DNA of 64,000 nucleotides from Bifidobacterium pseudolongum subsp. globosum (GTDB taxonomy: Bacteria; Actinomycetota; Actinomycetes; Actinomycetales; Bifidobacteriaceae). Both the position numbers and the translations under genes were made by a program. The stretch covers positions 62,001 through 126,000 of the forward strand of contig NZ_RYUH01000010.1 of assembly GCF_004155535.1 (NCBI RefSeq). The letters run 5' to 3'. The notes under the pieces were generated by a model that did not search any database, was not told the DNA's origin, and worked only from the letters and a program-made list of their open reading frames with translations. Each line of letters starts with the position of its first letter. The stretch's first letter is position 1. Shown in pieces: positions 62,300 through 64,000 of the stretch.

Positions 62300-62953
62300 A
62301 TGACCATATTCGATCCCACATTCCCCTGCGCAATCGCCGATCCCACTCCCGCAGGAGAGCGGACAGGCATCAAGTGGTGGCTTGATCATTGGACCGAGCA
62401 TGACCGCCAATTGACAGTATGGACACATACAAAGAAAGGCGCCTATGCTAATGAGACCGTCAGTCGTCTGCTTTCCAATAAAGAAGTGAGCCATACAACG
62501 TCACAGTTACATATCTTCTCCGCATATGGTCCTATCTTGGCAATGTATCCCAACGTCGTTGACCTTGGAGACATCATGCGCGCTGTAGGCACCACCGCTT
62601 TATGCGTGATTCGTGGAGATGATTTGTCTTTATGGTCCGAAGAAGTCAGAGCTGAATTCTTGACGCAAAACGATGTCTCTGCAAGTCCCGTCATACTTGC
62701 CGACAATGTCCGCAAAATGCTACATGTCACCTCCGAAATGCTTAATCTGAATAATTCGATCGGCGGCAATGGAACAGACAAGTCAATGCTCATTAAAAGG
62801 ATGTTGGAATTACATGATGACGGAGTCATATTCAATCCGACAGCAATGGCTGAGTGGGCGGCTGCACATGGGTGGAGCTCCAAAAACATACAACACCTTA
62901 TGAAGTACGCGTCAAACATCAATTCCGGGAAAAGACCGCAATACCAATATTGA
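62300..62953 (+). CDS. Unknown protein, LexA-controlled, beside the defence cluster
   Basis: The 217-residue soluble protein has no signal peptide or membrane helix and no domain that I recognise. It begins MTIFDPTFPCAIADPTPAGERTG-like and contains a Cys near residue 10, a Trp-rich stretch KWWLDHWTEHDR, and a Lys/Asn/Ser-rich C-terminus NIQHLMKYASNIN. AAAGGAG precedes the ATG by about 5 bases. G+C is lower than in the flanking pyr genes (50% in one line counted). Divergent orientation and its own SOS box suggest a control or effector role for the adjacent helicase-methylase operon; this is inference. Confidence 0.7.
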   Translation: MTIFDPTFPCAIADPTPAGERTGIKWWLDHWTEHDRQLTVWTHTKKGAYANETVSRLLSNKEVSHTTSQLHIFSAYGPILAMYPNVVDLGDIMRAVGTTALCVIRGDDLSLWSEEVRAEFLTQNDVSASPVILADNVRKMLHVTSEMLNLNNSIGGNGTDKSMLIKRMLELHDDGVIFNPTAMAEWAAAHGWSSKNIQHLMKYASNINSGKRPQYQY

Positions 62954-63033
62954 TTACAAAGCTTTGAGCAACCGCCTATGCGACCAGTGTCAAAAGTTCG
63001 ACGCCTTGCATTGGAATCATTCGCGTTGAGTAC

Positions 63034-63083
63034 AGGTGGAGGGGTGCTGGTTCCCACTTGAGAACCAGCACCCCTCCACCTGA
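63034..63083. terminator. 21-bp perfect hairpin between convergent genes
   Basis: Arms 63034-63054 and 63063-63083 pair exactly around an 8-base loop. It lies between the unknown gene (end 62953) and pyrE (end 63107). No T-run is present. Confidence 0.8.
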
Positions 63084-63106
63084 CATGATTACGTTCCTGA
63101 ACTAGA

Positions 63107-63802
63107 TTACGCCCCATACTGCGTCAGGTACTCCTCCGCGGCGCCGGCGATCTCATCGCTCACATACGGGGTGCCTTCGGCGGTGGAGAGTTGGCGTCCG
63201 GCGGCGAAGATCTCCTTGACGTTCGCGATCGCGAGCACGGGGAAGCCGAATTCGCGCTGTACATCCTGCACGGCGGACAGGTCGGAGTCCTTCGTCTTCT
63301 CCATGCGGTCCACGGACAGCACGAGTCCGACGATGTTGACGTCGGCCTGCGCCTTGAGCTTCGGCACGACCTCGCGCACGGCGGTGCCGGCGGTCATCAC
63401 ATCGTCGACGAGCAGCACGTTCATGCCGTCCTCGAGCGGTTTGCCGACCATCGTGCCGCCATCGCCGTGGTCCTTCTTCTCCTTGCGGTCGAAGGTGTAG
63501 CCGACGGTCACACCGTAGTTGAGTTCGAGTGCGATCGACGTGGCCACGGCGAGCGGAATGCCCTTGTACGCGGGGCCGAAAATCGTGTCGATGCGGATCG
63601 GCAGCTGTTCGTTGTCGATCTCGGTCTGGATCTTCTCCGCGTAGAAGCCGCCGAGCGTGGCGATCTTCTTGCCGTCGTCGAACGCGCCCGCATTGATGAA
63701 ATACGGGGATCGGCGGCCGGACTTCAACGTGAAGTCGCCGAATTTGAGCGCGTTCGATTCGAGCAGGAACTTGGTGAATCGATGGTCGAGTGAATCAAAC
63801 AT
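63107..63802 (-). CDS. pyrE: Orotate phosphoribosyltransferase
   Basis: The 231-residue enzyme joins orotate to PRPP to give OMP in pyrimidine synthesis. Marks are [19 protein letters not shown], the substrate block [18 protein letters not shown] and the PRPP-binding [16 protein letters not shown] (about residues 130-145). Two ATGs at 63805 and 63802 follow TTAGGAGG; the second has the better gap of 4 bases. It lies 39 bp downstream of pyrD in a pyrimidine operon that continues beyond the window. Confidence 0.96.
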   Translation of the reverse strand: MFDSLDHRFTKFLLESNALKFGDFTLKSGRRSPYFINAGAFDDGKKIATLGGFYAEKIQTEIDNEQLPIRIDTIFGPAYKGIPLAVATSIALELNYGVTVGYTFDRKEKKDHGDGGTMVGKPLEDGMNVLLVDDVMTAGTAVREVVPKLKAQADVNIVGLVLSVDRMEKTKDSDLSAVQDVQREFGFPVLAIANVKEIFAAGRQLSTAEGTPYVSDEIAGAAEEYLTQYGA

Positions 63803-63841
63803 CATGCCTCCTAACAATCATGTGAGCATTCTGGCGAGCGC

Positions 63842-64000
63842 TCAGCGCCACGTGTCGCCCTTCGCGAGTTTTTCGGTCAGTTCGGGGCGCGAGTCGAGCA
63901 GTTCCTCGAGTTCGCGTGCCACGCGGATCGGCGCGGTCGGGTCGTAGAGCGCCGCTCCCCCGACTTCGACGGCGTTGGCGCCCGCATACAGGTATTCGAG
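63842..64000 (-). CDS. pyrD: Dihydroorotate dehydrogenase, C-terminal part (truncated by window)
   Basis: Fifty-two C-terminal residues and a TGA are visible; the frame runs on past the window edge. The sequence LEYLYAGANAVEVGGAALYD followed by PTAPIRVARELEELL is the FMN/phosphate-binding end of class 1B (PyrDB-type) dihydroorotate dehydrogenases. Its position immediately before pyrE supports this. The partner PyrK-type subunit would lie outside. Confidence 0.85.
   Translation of the reverse strand, partial: LEYLYAGANAVEVGGAALYDPTAPIRVARELEELLDSRPELTEKLAKGDTWR

Noticed and set aside
43814-63106. Prophage or integrative element
   Set aside because: No integrase, transposase, phage structural gene or direct-repeat attachment site was seen at the borders; only lower G+C and accessory content.
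1-64000. CRISPR array
   Set aside because: No regularly spaced direct repeat of 25-40 bp was found; the TGTTCAA copies are only 7 bp and irregularly spaced.

Overview
The window reads as a chromosomal segment of a high-G+C actinobacterium, almost certainly a Bifidobacterium (species not resolved). The evidence is an adjacent transketolase/transaldolase pair (the carbon-rearranging half of the bifid shunt), a bile salt hydrolase with an N-terminal catalytic Cys2, an hrcA-dnaJ heat-shock pair under a CIRCE element, actinobacterial LexA boxes (CGAAC-N4-GTTCG), and the uvrA-uvrC-aroE-rapZ-whiA-pgk-tpiA-secG gene order.

Layout. 1-4.9 kb: two divergent lipoproteins, a GntR/YtrA-regulated ABC exporter operon and two small membrane proteins. 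5.1-5.5 kb: a four-tRNA array (Gly-Cys-Val-Val, minus strand). 5.8-11.1 kb: PAC2 protein, uppP, a fructosamine-kinase-family protein, and hrcA-dnaJ. 11.3-14.6 kb: tkt and tal. 14.7-19.1 kb: two aminotransferase genes flanking an Lrp-type regulator; the second encodes an XRE-type HTH fused to an aminotransferase and sits in a dense array of TGTTCAA/TTGAACA heptamers. 19.2-30.2 kb: secG, tpiA, pgk, whiA, rapZ, aroE, uvrC and uvrA, with a LexA box before uvrA. 30.3-43.8 kb: membrane protein, Mug-like glycosylase, ABC-F ATPase, CDF transporter, bsh, NAD(P)HX repair enzyme, VanZ-RDD protein, ahpC with a domain-reordered AhpF-like reductase, a HAD hydrolase, and LysR and HxlR regulators.

43.9-63.0 kb is an accessory defence island of visibly lower G+C (53% and 50% in the two 60-base lines I counted, at 55381 and 62521, against 63% at 26041). 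On its left is a RelE/HigB-type toxin-antitoxin pair and a GNAT gene. Its core is a tightly packed minus-strand operon: SNF2 helicase, giant Eco57I-type adenine methylase, giant DEAD helicase with a DUF1998 module and a nuclease-like segment, and a UvrD-type helicase with an N-terminal RelE-like domain. This resembles class 1 DISARM in its first two genes and Druantia DruE (or a DrmA-DrmB fusion) in the third. A divergent unknown gene at 62300 carries its own LexA box. Housekeeping pyrimidine genes (pyrE, pyrD) resume on the right.

No CRISPR array, transposase, integrase or rRNA was seen. Many gene ends are closed by unusually long, perfect intergenic hairpins.
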